Shown here piece by piece: positions 24,573 to 33,637 of a stretch of 64,000 nt of DNA (position 1 is its first letter; every line of letters starts with the position of its first letter). Source of the DNA: Planifilum fimeticola (GTDB lineage Bacteria > Bacillota > Bacilli > Thermoactinomycetales > DSM-44946); NCBI RefSeq assembly GCF_003001905.1, contig NZ_PVNE01000009.1:54677-118676 (forward strand), given 5' to 3'. The notes under the pieces are model-generated. The model did not search any database. It worked only from the letters and a program-made list of their open reading frames with translations, and had not been told where the DNA came from. The translations under genes and the position numbers were made by a program.

Positions 24573-24905
24573 ATGGATTTCCGCACGTATGGCGAATTTT
24601 GGCCCTTTTATCTGTCGCAGCACAGCAAACCGTCGACGCGCGCCTGGCATTTCGCCGGCACGGCTTGTGTGATTCTCTGTCTGATTTTGTCGGTCCTCTT
24701 GATGAACGGCTGGTTTCTCCTGGCGGCTCCGGTCCTGGGTTACGGCTTGGCCTGGTTCAGCCATTTTTTCATCGAAGGGAACAAGCCGGCCACCTTCGGG
24801 CATCCCCTCTGGTCTCTCCGGGCCGATTTTCACATGTTTTGGCTGATGCTGACGGGAAAACTGGAGAAAGAACTGCATCGCGTCCAGGAGAGAGAGGCGG
24901 GGTGA
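24573..24905 (+). CDS. Mpo1-like (DUF962) membrane protein
   Basis: A 110-residue membrane protein of the DUF962/Mpo1 family. ATG at 24573 follows a run of seven G. Two hydrophobic helices (about residues 29-46 and 48-66) and the family's conserved histidines are visible: SQHSKPSTRAWHFAG near 15-29, SHFFIEGNKPATFGHP near 67-82, and DFHMFW. Yeast Mpo1 is an Fe(II) dioxygenase that alpha-oxidises 2-hydroxy fatty acids; by analogy this may shorten odd or hydroxylated fatty acids. A terminator follows, so it appears monocistronic. Confidence 0.85.
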   Translation: MDFRTYGEFWPFYLSQHSKPSTRAWHFAGTACVILCLILSVLLMNGWFLLAAPVLGYGLAWFSHFFIEGNKPATFGHPLWSLRADFHMFWLMLTGKLEKELHRVQEREAG

Positions 24906-24983
24906 CCGAAGCGGGGAGGCGTTTTCCTGATTTTTCATATTCCTTTTTGAAACCATGAAATTTTGAATTTCGTTCTCAATGAT

Positions 24984-25020
24984 AAAAGGGATCCTTTTCG
25001 GGGCTTGATGCCCTTTTTTA
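24984..25020 (+). terminator. Terminator after the Mpo1-like gene
   Basis: AAAAGGG (24984-24990) pairs with CCCTTTT (25011-25017), with an inner GGGC/GCCC, ending in a T run. Confidence 0.7.
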
Positions 25021-25039
25021 TTTGTGGGAGAGGGGATCG

Positions 25040-26074
25040 ATGCGAGGAAAGATCGAAGAAGGGGACTTCATCAAAGGTGTCGCCATCTTCGGCGTGATTT
25101 TGATTCACGTGACCGCGTACAGCCTGCGCACCACCCAACCGCTGACGGAAGGCGGGCTGTTTTTTGCGATGAATCAGCTGGGGCGGTTCTGCGTTCCCGT
25201 ATTTTTCATGCTGTCCGGTTTGTTTCTCTTTTACCGGTATTTTGAGGAAGAATCCTTTCCGGCCAGGCGTTTTTATCGCCGGAGGATGTTGTACATTCTC
25301 GTGCCGTATTTGGTGTGGTCCCTCTTTTACTGGATTTACGGGAGGCTGGCCCACCCGGAAACCGGTCCGGGCACGGCGGGCGAGGCCTTTTTGGCCCTGT
25401 TTACGGGAGGAGTGTACTATCACCTCTATTTTATCGTGGTGATGGTCCAGTTTTATCTCCTTCTTCCGCTGTTGATCCGGGCCTTCCGCCGGTTTGGGGG
25501 TCTCACGGTCGTTTCCTTCTCCTTTTTGATCAGCCTGACGGCCGTCAGCACCACCTGGTGGGAGATAAAGGCCCAACTGCCGTGGGTGCTGCCCTACTCG
25601 GAAAACACGATCCGGTTCTTTCCCGTCTGGTTCTTTTACTTTTGCCTGGGAGGATGGATGGGCCTTCATATTGGGTCCCTCCGGAGATGGCTTCAAAGGG
25701 TTCCCTTGGCGGCTGTCCTGATCTTTTTCTGCGCGACGGGCCTGCTCGTGCTGTTGGACGCGTTTCTTCGAAAACAGACGGGTTTTTTCCAGGTTTCCGT
25801 GATCGCCTATTCCGTCGCCTCCCTGCTGCTGTGGTTTCATTTGGCGGAAAGGTGGCCCAATTCCTGGATCGCACTGCTCGGTCGCCATTCTTTCGGCCTC
25901 TATTTGATCCATCCCTTTGTACTCAATCTGCTCAGCAAGTTCACGCCCGGTTTCTTTTCACCTGCCTCCTGGGCGGAATTCGCCTTTATGCTCGTCTGTG
26001 TGATCGGACTTTCCTTCGGGGCGTCAGTTCTGCTCCGCCGGCTCCCGTACAGCTACCTGTTGACAGGAAGGTGA
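25040..26074 (+). CDS. Acyltransferase-3 family membrane protein
   Basis: A 344-residue integral membrane protein of the acyltransferase-3 (OafA/WecH-like) family, which O-acetylates cell-surface polymers or exported molecules. ATG at 25040 with GAGAGGGGAT upstream. About ten hydrophobic helices. The N-terminal FIKGVAIFGVILIHVTAYS carries the family's catalytic-type His, and CVPVFFMLSGLFLF with RRMLYILVPYLVWS follows. LLGRHSFGLYLIHPF near the end is also conserved. No neighbouring surface-polymer genes identify the acceptor. Confidence 0.85.
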   Translation: MRGKIEEGDFIKGVAIFGVILIHVTAYSLRTTQPLTEGGLFFAMNQLGRFCVPVFFMLSGLFLFYRYFEEESFPARRFYRRRMLYILVPYLVWSLFYWIYGRLAHPETGPGTAGEAFLALFTGGVYYHLYFIVVMVQFYLLLPLLIRAFRRFGGLTVVSFSFLISLTAVSTTWWEIKAQLPWVLPYSENTIRFFPVWFFYFCLGGWMGLHIGSLRRWLQRVPLAAVLIFFCATGLLVLLDAFLRKQTGFFQVSVIAYSVASLLLWFHLAERWPNSWIALLGRHSFGLYLIHPFVLNLLSKFTPGFFSPASWAEFAFMLVCVIGLSFGASVLLRRLPYSYLLTGR

Positions 26075-26519
26075 AGGGGGATGCAAACGAGCGGACCGTA
26101 AAAGAGGCGGCTTCTTCGCTTTGCGTAGCGGACACAAGGAGGGGAGAAAACAGGATTCTTCCGAATACGATTCCGATTGATGCATAGAGGCTGTTCCACA
26201 TCATGCGCAGGGCCGGCCCGGATCCATCAAATGAACGATGGCCAGGGCCGATGATATTTGAAGAAACTTGGACGGAAAAACCGGCGCAATTCGCTCTCAC
26301 CATTGAATTTCGGTGATGAATTCCTTGTCGGATGGCTGAAGGGGATTGTTCCCTTCCGATTCGCCCCCGCGGCAAGGGGGCATACGCTCTCTCTGGAATC
26401 CGATGGGATCTTTTATTTCGTCCAAGAGAACAAGCCTTGGTCGTTTCATGACCAAGGCTTGTTCTCGATCTACCGCTTCGACGCTTTGGCGGGTGGATGC
26501 TCCCCCGTGTTACGGTCCC
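26075..26519. other. Intergenic region between convergent acyltransferase and lyase genes
   Basis: 445 bases without a credible gene. The main feature is the 17-bp perfect inverted repeat at 26426-26466. Other short GC-rich repeats have no T run. Confidence 0.6.
26426..26466. terminator. Perfect 17-bp inverted repeat between convergent genes
   Basis: Arms 26426-26442 and 26450-26466 are exact reverse complements with a 7-base loop (gtttcat). It sits 54 bases beyond the lyase stop. There is no T run on either side, so a bidirectional barrier or mRNA 3'-end stem is more likely than a classical terminator. Confidence 0.6.
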
Positions 26520-28046
26520 TTAGCTTTTTCCCGTCAATTCCCCGACTCTGCGCATCACTTGGGCTTGGGCCTGGTTCAGCCGGTTCAGGGTATCCTTCAG
26601 CCATCGCTGTTCCCGGGTCAACTGCTCGTTCCTCGCTTCCAGCATCCGGCGCGTTTCCGCGGGGTGAGGGCCTCCCCGGCACTTCCGCACCCGTATGAAA
26701 TGAAGGGGATCCGAAAGGCGGGCCAGTTCTTCTTCGGTGAGTCGCAGATCGACGCCCGCCGCCTCCAGGGCTTCCTTTCGGACCTGTTCCGGCGTCAGCT
26801 CGTCCAGCTCCCGGTTTTCCCGCCAGGCGCTCCGGGAGATCCGGGCAGCGATGCGATGGGCCGTCCGGAGGGGGATTCCCTTTTCCCGTACCATGGTGTC
26901 CGCCCACTCCGTGATGGTGATGGCCCCTTCCCGGGCCCGTCGCCCGAGGAGCTCCCGGTTGACCTCCAGGGTGCGAATCACCGCCGTCATCAGACCGAGA
27001 ACGCGCTGACTCTTGTCGATGGCCCGATACAGATGGGGCTGGAGATCGTCCTCCGTGTCGACGACATCGCCGAAGGGGGTGTTGTGGATCATCGTCAAGA
27101 CCGCCAAGGCGTCGGCTGCGGCGCTGCTCGCCAGGGAACGGGAATGTTCCACGGAAACGGGATTCCGCTTTTGCGGCATGATGCTGCTGATCTGCACATA
27201 GGGATCGGCGACCCGGACCGCCTGGAATTCCCGCGTGCAGAAGAGGAGGAGATCCTGGATCCAGCGCCCGAGGTTGGTCATCATAAGTGCCACTGCGGTG
27301 GCGGTTTCCCCCAGGTAATCGGCTCCGGCGATCGCGTCGTAGGAGTTTTCCACCAGATCGTCAAATCCCAGTGCGTCCTTCACCGCGTCGCGGCAGATGT
27401 CGAAGCCGGTGGTGGTGATGGCCGCCGAACCGAGGGGGCTCCTGTTGACCTGGTGAAAAGCGTTTTTGAGCCGCGACGTATCCCGGGCCAATCCATCCTG
27501 CACTGCCAGGAGATAATGACCCAGGGTGGTGGGTTGGGCCGGTTGGGTGTGGGTGTAGGCGGGCATCACCGTCTCCAGGTGCTGCCCGCCGGTTTCGAGG
27601 AGCGCTTCCCGCAGGGACAGGGTTTTGTCGATCAGGGAGAGAATCCGCTCCCGGAGGGCGATGCGATACATGGCCACGCCCATGTCGTTCCGGCTGCGGG
27701 CGATGTGCATGTTTCCCGCCAGCTCTTCCCCGATCCGTTCGGCGATTTTGCCCTCGACCAGGAAAAACAGATCCTCATAGCGGGGGTCGTACTGTAGCTT
27801 GCGCGGATCGGTGCGGGCCACCTCTTCCACTGCCCGGAGGATGCGGGCGGCCTCCGATCTTTTCAGAATCTGCCGGTCGTACAGCATGAGCACATGGGCG
27901 CGGTGCACCTGGATCATGGCGTGGAACAGGGTGTCCCGCTGGTCGTTGAAGAGCGGTTTCAGCAGGCATTCCACGTAGGTTCTTCCGGGAAAGGTAGTGC
28001 CCTCCGACAGGAGCCACTCCTCCCGGTTCCGCCTTTCACGCTCCAT
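26520..28046 (-). CDS. Argininosuccinate-lyase-superfamily C-N lyase
   Basis: A 508-residue member of the fumarase/aspartase superfamily, nearest in motifs to argininosuccinate lyase. The start at 28046 is preferred over an ATG two codons upstream, which would abut AGGAGG. Visible motifs are NMHIARSRNDM (about 112-122), the catalytic TH in YTHTQPAQPTTLGHY (about 157-171) and the flexible serine loop SSIMPQKRNPVSVEHSR (about 286-302). It is downstream of an ABC importer and a ROK regulator, and no arginine gene is nearby. It may therefore cleave an imported aspartate-derived compound, as in EDDS lyase; true argininosuccinate lyase remains possible. Confidence 0.8.
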   Translation of the reverse strand: MERERRNREEWLLSEGTTFPGRTYVECLLKPLFNDQRDTLFHAMIQVHRAHVLMLYDRQILKRSEAARILRAVEEVARTDPRKLQYDPRYEDLFFLVEGKIAERIGEELAGNMHIARSRNDMGVAMYRIALRERILSLIDKTLSLREALLETGGQHLETVMPAYTHTQPAQPTTLGHYLLAVQDGLARDTSRLKNAFHQVNRSPLGSAAITTTGFDICRDAVKDALGFDDLVENSYDAIAGADYLGETATAVALMMTNLGRWIQDLLLFCTREFQAVRVADPYVQISSIMPQKRNPVSVEHSRSLASSAAADALAVLTMIHNTPFGDVVDTEDDLQPHLYRAIDKSQRVLGLMTAVIRTLEVNRELLGRRAREGAITITEWADTMVREKGIPLRTAHRIAARISRSAWRENRELDELTPEQVRKEALEAAGVDLRLTEEELARLSDPLHFIRVRKCRGGPHPAETRRMLEARNEQLTREQRWLKDTLNRLNQAQAQVMRRVGELTGKS

Positions 28047-28110
28047 CGGCATCCTCCTTTCTGCGAAAGTTGGGAGGGATTGCTTTTCCTCCGGGCGGAG
28101 ATTTCTTCAT

Positions 28111-29817
28111 CTACAGGGTTTGATGGGCCTTTACCCCCAGGAACCGCTGGGAGATAAACATCACGATGCCGATCAGGGCGATTTGATAAACGGCGTACGC
28201 CGCGGCCTGCCCCAGGTTGAACATCCGGAGCTGGTTCATGATTTCGATGGAGATCGGCCGGTTGTCGATGGTATAGAGGAGCACGGAAGAGACAAACTCT
28301 CCGACCGCCGTCACGAAGGCGAGCAGGGTTCCCGCCAGGGCCCCGGGCAGGATGAGGGGGAGGACCACCCGGCGGAAGGCGGTGAACCATCCGGCTCCCA
28401 GGTTGCGGGCCGCCTCCTCCAGACTGTCGTCCAGTTGTTCCAGGGCGGCGTTGGTGGACCGCACCACCAACGGGATGTCGCGGACGAAGTAGGTCAGCGG
28501 GAGAATCCAATAGGTTCCCACCAGGATGTTCCCCAAGGTAAAGGGTGTCGGCTGATTGAAGGCCAGGATCATGTTCATCGCCACCACCGTGGCGGGCAGG
28601 GCCCAGGGAAGCATGACCAGGATGTCGAGCAGATTTTTTCCGGCGAATTTTCGCTTGACCAGGACGTAGGAGGCGAGAATTCCGAAGAGAAAATTGCCCG
28701 CGGTGGCCAAAGCGGCCATGTTCAGGCTGTTTTTCACCGGTTCCCAGATGTTCGGGTCCTCCATCAACAGCAGGTAGTTTTCCAAACTGAACCGGGTCGG
28801 GTATGTCTGCCAGGTCCAAGCCCCCTCGGGAACGAAGGAGAGGACGATCAGCGTCATATGGGGGAGGAGCAGAATGATCACCCCGAGGATTCCCAGACCG
28901 ACGAGGGGCCATTTGATCCACGGGTTCTGCACTTCCCGCCGGTGAGCGCTCACCCCCTTGCCGGCGATGCCGTAGTCCCTCCTCCCCTGGTACCAGCGCA
29001 TCAGAAGGAGAAAGGAGATGGAAAAGATGGATAGAATCACCGACTGGGTGGCGGCCATCTCCAGATCCCCGTTCAGCTTGGAGATGTAGATCTGCAGGCT
29101 GAGCACCCGAAAGCCTCCGGCGAGGAGGAAGGGGGCACTGAAGGAGGCCATCGAGGTCATGAACACGAGCAGCGATGCCGCCACCAGTGCCGGCGTCAGG
29201 AGGGGCAGGGTGACGCGGCGGAAAACCGTCCACCGCCCGGCCCCCAGGTTGGTCGCCGCTTCTTCCAGCGCCGGATCGATCCGGTGGATGGCCGCGGATA
29301 CGGTCATGTAAAAGTAGACGTACATCGTGTAGGTGTGCACCAGCAGGATGCCGGAGACGCCCCCCAGCCGGAAGGGGGGCTCATCCAGGCCCAGCAGGGA
29401 TTGCAGCGTGCGGGTGATCAGCCCCGATTCCCCGTAAAGAAACAGGAAGGACATCACCCCGACCAGGGGCGGGAGGACGATGGGCAACACGGCTGCGGCG
29501 GCGAAGAAGGATCGCCCGGGAAAATCGTACCGGTTGAAGATGAAGGCCAGCGGAACACCGACCAATCCGCTGAGGAGCACGCTCAGTATCGAGATGTACA
29601 GGCTGTTCCACAAAGCCTCCAGGTTGGTCAGCGTCTCCGGGCTGAAAAACTTCCGGTAGTGCTCCAGGGAAAACCGCCCCTCCGCGGTCAGGCTTTCCGT
29701 CAGCGTGCGAAAGCTGGGATAGAGGACATAGGCGAACAGGACGGCCAGGATCGGGATCAGGAGAAGGATGGTGAAGGCCTTTTCCGATCGCAGGGACTTC
29801 AGCAGGCGGTCAGCCAT
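28111..29817 (-). CDS. ABC importer permease with two fused membrane domains
   Basis: A 568-residue permease of the Fe3+/thiamine/phosphonate (FbpB/ThiP-like) type, in which both halves are fused. ATG at 29817 is eight bases from GGAGG; a GTG nine bases earlier is poorly spaced. About twelve helices. Each half ends with an EAA loop, EEAATNLGAGRWTVFRRV and EEAARNLGAGWFTAFRRVVL, the coupling sites for the ATPase. Its start overlaps the end of the ATPase gene by eight bases. Confidence 0.9.
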   Translation of the reverse strand: MADRLLKSLRSEKAFTILLLIPILAVLFAYVLYPSFRTLTESLTAEGRFSLEHYRKFFSPETLTNLEALWNSLYISILSVLLSGLVGVPLAFIFNRYDFPGRSFFAAAAVLPIVLPPLVGVMSFLFLYGESGLITRTLQSLLGLDEPPFRLGGVSGILLVHTYTMYVYFYMTVSAAIHRIDPALEEAATNLGAGRWTVFRRVTLPLLTPALVAASLLVFMTSMASFSAPFLLAGGFRVLSLQIYISKLNGDLEMAATQSVILSIFSISFLLLMRWYQGRRDYGIAGKGVSAHRREVQNPWIKWPLVGLGILGVIILLLPHMTLIVLSFVPEGAWTWQTYPTRFSLENYLLLMEDPNIWEPVKNSLNMAALATAGNFLFGILASYVLVKRKFAGKNLLDILVMLPWALPATVVAMNMILAFNQPTPFTLGNILVGTYWILPLTYFVRDIPLVVRSTNAALEQLDDSLEEAARNLGAGWFTAFRRVVLPLILPGALAGTLLAFVTAVGEFVSSVLLYTIDNRPISIEIMNQLRMFNLGQAAAYAVYQIALIGIVMFISQRFLGVKAHQTL

Positions 29818-30922
29818 CCGTCTCACCTCCGGCGGCCGGGGGGACCAGGCGGATTTGTTCCTTCGGCAGATCGAACCACAGCGTCTCCCCCTTGCGGATA
29901 CGCTCCATCCCTCGGCGAAGGTTGAGGAAGAGCGCCCGCAGGGTGATGCCCCCTTCCAATTCGGCCGTACACTGCAGGGCGGATCCGGTGAATTGGACCA
30001 GGGTGACCGTTCCCTTTACCGCATTGGGAGCGGGTTCGTCGGTCAAGCGAATCCCCTCCGGCCGGATGGAGGCGAAGATCGATTTCCCCGCGGGATCGGA
30101 AGGGAGGGAAGCGACGTTTTCCGGACGGTTGTCGACGCTGAGGACCCATTCTCCGCAGGAGACGGTCACTGTCTCCGGAGTGACGCTCCGCACCGTGCAG
30201 GGAAGCAGGTTGGTTTCCCCGACAAAGGTGGCCACGAAGGAATTGTTCGGCGTGTTGTAGACTTCCATCGGCGTGCCCACCTGCTGGCACACTCCCTGGT
30301 TGAAGACGGCAATCCGGTCGCTCATCGACAGGGCTTCGGTCTGATCGTGGGTGACGTACACCGTGGTGATGCCCAGGGACCGTTGAAGTTTGATGATTTC
30401 CGTTCGCATCTCGTCCCGCAGGCGGGCGTCCAGATTGCTCAGGGGCTCGTCCAGAAGAAGAATCCGCGGCCGGATGACCAGGGAGCGCGCCAGGGCGACC
30501 CGTTGCTGTTGTCCGCCGCTCAGCTGGCTGATCCGCCGTTCCCCGTAGCCCGCCAGCCTCACCTGGGCCAGGGCCTCTTCGACGCGCCGCTTGATCTCCT
30601 CCCGGGGGCGTTTGCGGACCTGTAGGCCGAAGGCGACGTTTTCCATCACGGTCATATGGGGGAAAAGGGCATAATTTTGAAAAACCATGCCCGTGTCCCG
30701 CCGGTGCGGGGGAAGGTGCGTGACATCGTTGCCGTCGAAGAAGATTTGGCCCTCCGACGGCTGGTAAAACCCGGCGATCATCCGGAGAATGGTGGTTTTT
30801 CCGCAACCGCTGGGACCCAGCAGGGTGAAGAATTCCCCCTCGCAGATCGACAGGTTCAGCCGCTTGACGGCCGTCACGTCACCGAACCGCTTGACCACTT
30901 GCTTTAATTCCACTCGACTCAA
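29810..30922 (-). CDS. ABC importer ATP-binding protein (Fe3+/polyamine type)
   Basis: A 370-residue ATPase of the PotA/FbpC group. TTG at 30922 lies eight bases after GGAG; a GTG three codons later is an alternative. Walker A GPSGCGKTT (about 36-44), signature LSGGQQQRVALARSL, Walker B ILLLDEPLSNLDA, and the switch His in YVTHDQTEA. The C-terminal third is a TOBE domain (about 240-360), usual for this transporter class. Second gene of the operon after the binding protein. Confidence 0.92.
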   Translation of the reverse strand: MSRVELKQVVKRFGDVTAVKRLNLSICEGEFFTLLGPSGCGKTTILRMIAGFYQPSEGQIFFDGNDVTHLPPHRRDTGMVFQNYALFPHMTVMENVAFGLQVRKRPREEIKRRVEEALAQVRLAGYGERRISQLSGGQQQRVALARSLVIRPRILLLDEPLSNLDARLRDEMRTEIIKLQRSLGITTVYVTHDQTEALSMSDRIAVFNQGVCQQVGTPMEVYNTPNNSFVATFVGETNLLPCTVRSVTPETVTVSCGEWVLSVDNRPENVASLPSDPAGKSIFASIRPEGIRLTDEPAPNAVKGTVTLVQFTGSALQCTAELEGGITLRALFLNLRRGMERIRKGETLWFDLPKEQIRLVPPAAGGETDG

Positions 30923-31012
30923 AACGGATCACTCCAACTGTTGGAATGCTTCTTTGGCGTTTGTTGCGGAGGCGATTTCAGAGGCTTTTCCGGGGGCTTT
31001 GCTTCCCTCGCC

Positions 31013-32083
31013 TCATTCCGTTGTTTCCTTCGCCCGGTTTTTGATGTTTTCATCCCAGTATTTCATCCATTCGTCGGACTTCTCTTCGAGCAATTTCCAG
31101 TCGATCTCCATGGTTTTGATTTCGGTTTCGGTAATCCAGTCGGGGAGATCGGTGACGTCGGTCCGCGTCGGGATCCGGTAATACTTTTCGGCGAGCAGCT
31201 TCATCGCTTCCGTCGAGTTGACAAACTCATAGAAGGCCTGGGCCGCCTTCGGGTGCTTGCTTCCTTTGACCAGGGCGATGCCCTCGGTCAGCACGGGGGT
31301 TCCGCTTTCCGGAATGACGAAATCAAAGGGATAGCCCTTGGTTTCCTTCAACATGACCGTGTCCGGCATGTTCCAGACGGTGAGCAATCCTTCCCCTTTT
31401 GCCACCTTGCTGTACATGATCTCCGGATTGGCCGAGTACTCCTTGGTGTTGGCGTCCAGTTTCCTCAGCCACTCATATCCCTCTTTCGGATCCCGGGTGT
31501 CCTTGTAGGTGCGGTAGATCATCGCCGAGTAGATCGTCCTCATCGTTCCGGAGGCGAGGGGGTAGCGGATGATGATCTTGTCTTTCCATTTGGGGTCGAG
31601 CAGGTCGTCCCAATCCTTGGGGGCTTCCTCTTTGGAGAGGAGCTTGCTGTTGTACATGATCACCTCCGGGGTCTGGCTGGTGCCGGTCCAGGAGAAATCC
31701 TCCGCCCGGAACTCCTCGGGAAGGGAGTCCTTGTAGCTGGGCTCATAGGGTTCCAGCAGTCCCTCGGTTCGCGCCTGTTCAAACATCACCGACGGGGCGC
31801 CCCACCAGACGTCCGCCTGGGGATTGGCCTTTTCCGAACGGATCCGGTCCAGGATCTCCTGGGAGCCGATATCCAGCCACTGGACGTCGACGCCCGGGTA
31901 CTTTTTCTCAAATTGCTTTTCAAATTCGCTCAGGATGTCCTTGCCGTGGGGGGAATAGACGACCACCTTTTCTTCCAGGCCCTGGTCGGAGGTGGAATTT
32001 TCCTCGCCCGCCAGGCAGCCGGACAGCATCGATCCGGTGAGAACCAGGATCAGACCCAGCAGCCATCCTTTGTTCACGCGCAT
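31013..32083 (-). CDS. ABC importer substrate-binding lipoprotein
   Basis: A 356-residue binding protein anchored by a lipobox (SMLSGC, Cys near residue 23). It belongs to the Fe3+/phosphonate/polyamine family: VVVYSPHGKDILSEFEKQFE near the start, QADVWWGAPSVMFEQA near residues 89-104 and GIALVKGSKHPKAAQAFYEF near 268-287. No tyrosine pair typical of ferric-iron binding is evident, so a small organic anion is as likely a ligand as iron. First of the three transporter genes, 90 bases before the ATPase. Confidence 0.9.
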   Translation of the reverse strand: MRVNKGWLLGLILVLTGSMLSGCLAGEENSTSDQGLEEKVVVYSPHGKDILSEFEKQFEKKYPGVDVQWLDIGSQEILDRIRSEKANPQADVWWGAPSVMFEQARTEGLLEPYEPSYKDSLPEEFRAEDFSWTGTSQTPEVIMYNSKLLSKEEAPKDWDDLLDPKWKDKIIIRYPLASGTMRTIYSAMIYRTYKDTRDPKEGYEWLRKLDANTKEYSANPEIMYSKVAKGEGLLTVWNMPDTVMLKETKGYPFDFVIPESGTPVLTEGIALVKGSKHPKAAQAFYEFVNSTEAMKLLAEKYYRIPTRTDVTDLPDWITETEIKTMEIDWKLLEEKSDEWMKYWDENIKNRAKETTE

Positions 32084-32117
32084 GGGTGATGCCCTCCTTT
32101 TGGTTTTGATCTTTGAG

Positions 32118-33335
32118 TTAAAGGACGCCGCCGATCGGCTCGCTGCATTCCTTGAGGACCAGGGCGGCTCCGCCGATCACACCGGCGTCGCTTCCGAGCT
32201 GGGCTTTTCGGATTTCCGGTTGAGTCGGCGAGAGGCGTTTGACCGCCTCCCGGATCTTCGGCAGCATCAGATCGGCGGATCCCATCAATCCGCCGCCCAG
32301 GATGACCACTTCCGGATCAAACAGGACGACGGCGTTGATGATCCCCGCGGCCAAATGGCGGATGGATTGAGAGACGACCGATTTTGCCAGCGGCTCTCCC
32401 TTTCGGGCCGCATCGAATACCTCCTTGGCCGTCAGACGGTCGGCATCCCTGCGAAGGGGAGAGGACGAATCGGTTTTCTCCATTCGCCCGAGGATCTGAC
32501 GGACGATGCCGGGGCCTCCCGCCTTGCTCTCCAGGAAACCGAATCCGGCGAAGACGGGATCGGTCCATTGGTCGACGGCATCGGCATCGGTCACCATCGA
32601 TCCGATCTCGCCGGCGGCCCATCCGGATCCCCGGTACAGGGCTCCGTCCAGGACCAGGCCGCATCCGATCCCGGTGCCGACAGTGATCATGATCACGTTT
32701 TGCTTGTCCTTACCCGCTCCTTTCCAACACTCTCCCAGAGCCGCCACATTGACGTCGTTGTCGACGTAGACCGGAAGGCCGAGGCGTTCTTCAAGCAACC
32801 GTTTCAAGGGAACATCCGTCCAACCCAGGGCCGGGGCGGACAGTACCACCCCGTCGGAGGAGCGGGTGATTCCCGGCGCCCCGATCCCCAATCCGATGAT
32901 GCGGATTTCCGGATCCACCTGCGAAAGAAAGCGTTGTAACTGCTCGCTGAGGGTGTCCAACATGGAGGTGCGGGGGCTGGGAAATGTCCGCTTTTGCTTG
33001 ATTTGACCGGCCAGGTTGCAGAGAGCGATCGTGGTCCCGCATCCTCCGATGTCCACGCCCACCACCCAAGCCGCATCATCGTTGATCGAAAGGGTGATCG
33101 GCTTCCGCCCTCCTTTGGCTCCGGAAACCCCTTGTCCCACTTCCCGGATCCATCCTTCCCGGAGGAGTTCGTCGGTCAGCTGGGAGACCGTAGTTCGGCT
33201 GATCGTCGTTTCCTCGGCGATTTCCGCGCGGGATACCGGTTGCCTGCGGCGGATGGTTTGAAGAATCAGCCGTTTGTTCAACTGCTTCAATACCTGCGGC
33301 TGATGGGGAGAGGTCTTTGCGTTTCGATGGCGCAT
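32118..33335 (-). CDS. ROK family transcriptional repressor
   Basis: A 405-residue NagC/XylR-type regulator. ATG at 33335 after GAGGATGAAGTC; the open frame continues upstream without a better site. Winged helix-turn-helix near residues 28-58 (VSRAEIAEETTISRTTVSQL), then a ROK sugar-kinase-like domain (VVGVDIGGCGTTIALCNLAG, IGLGIGAPGI, TVGTGIGCGLVLDG). The Cys-rich zinc motif usual after GEIGH is missing: here GEIGSMVTDADAVDQW. It lies 34 bases upstream of the binding-protein gene on the same strand, so it probably controls the importer and lyase. Confidence 0.87.
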   Translation of the reverse strand: MRHRNAKTSPHQPQVLKQLNKRLILQTIRRRQPVSRAEIAEETTISRTTVSQLTDELLREGWIREVGQGVSGAKGGRKPITLSINDDAAWVVGVDIGGCGTTIALCNLAGQIKQKRTFPSPRTSMLDTLSEQLQRFLSQVDPEIRIIGLGIGAPGITRSSDGVVLSAPALGWTDVPLKRLLEERLGLPVYVDNDVNVAALGECWKGAGKDKQNVIMITVGTGIGCGLVLDGALYRGSGWAAGEIGSMVTDADAVDQWTDPVFAGFGFLESKAGGPGIVRQILGRMEKTDSSSPLRRDADRLTAKEVFDAARKGEPLAKSVVSQSIRHLAAGIINAVVLFDPEVVILGGGLMGSADLMLPKIREAVKRLSPTQPEIRKAQLGSDAGVIGGAALVLKECSEPIGGVL

Positions 33336-33560
33336 GACTTCATCCTCACTATCGAGTTGGTTTGTAAGCTTTTCGAATAAACAAGGGAAACAAAAAAACA
33401 AGGGATCTCCCAATTCTCAATATACACCAGTGACAAAAAAATTGGAATACTGGATTTTATTTGTCCGGTGAAGGGGGTTGTCGGTGCCCGAACCGGCCGT
33501 TGGAGAATGGAGGAGTCGCGGTCGGAGCGGTTGTTGAAAGCATCCGAGGCGGCGGATCGG

Positions 33561-33586
33561 CCCTCCTCAGCCGGAGGGGGTTTTTT
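33561..33586 (+). terminator. Orphan + strand terminator
   Basis: CCCTCC (33561-33566) pairs with GGAGGG (33573-33578), followed by GG and six T. Both flanking genes are on the minus strand, so it may end an unannotated small + strand transcript. Confidence 0.6.
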
Positions 33587-33637
33587 CAAGTTCGGAGCAG
33601 ACGATGTCGAGGGGAGAGGTGGCGGATCAACGGCTTA

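Noticed and set aside
26520..28046. Straight assignment as argH of arginine biosynthesis
   Set aside because: The motifs allow it, but no argG or other arginine gene is near, and the operon context is import and regulation; left as superfamily-level.
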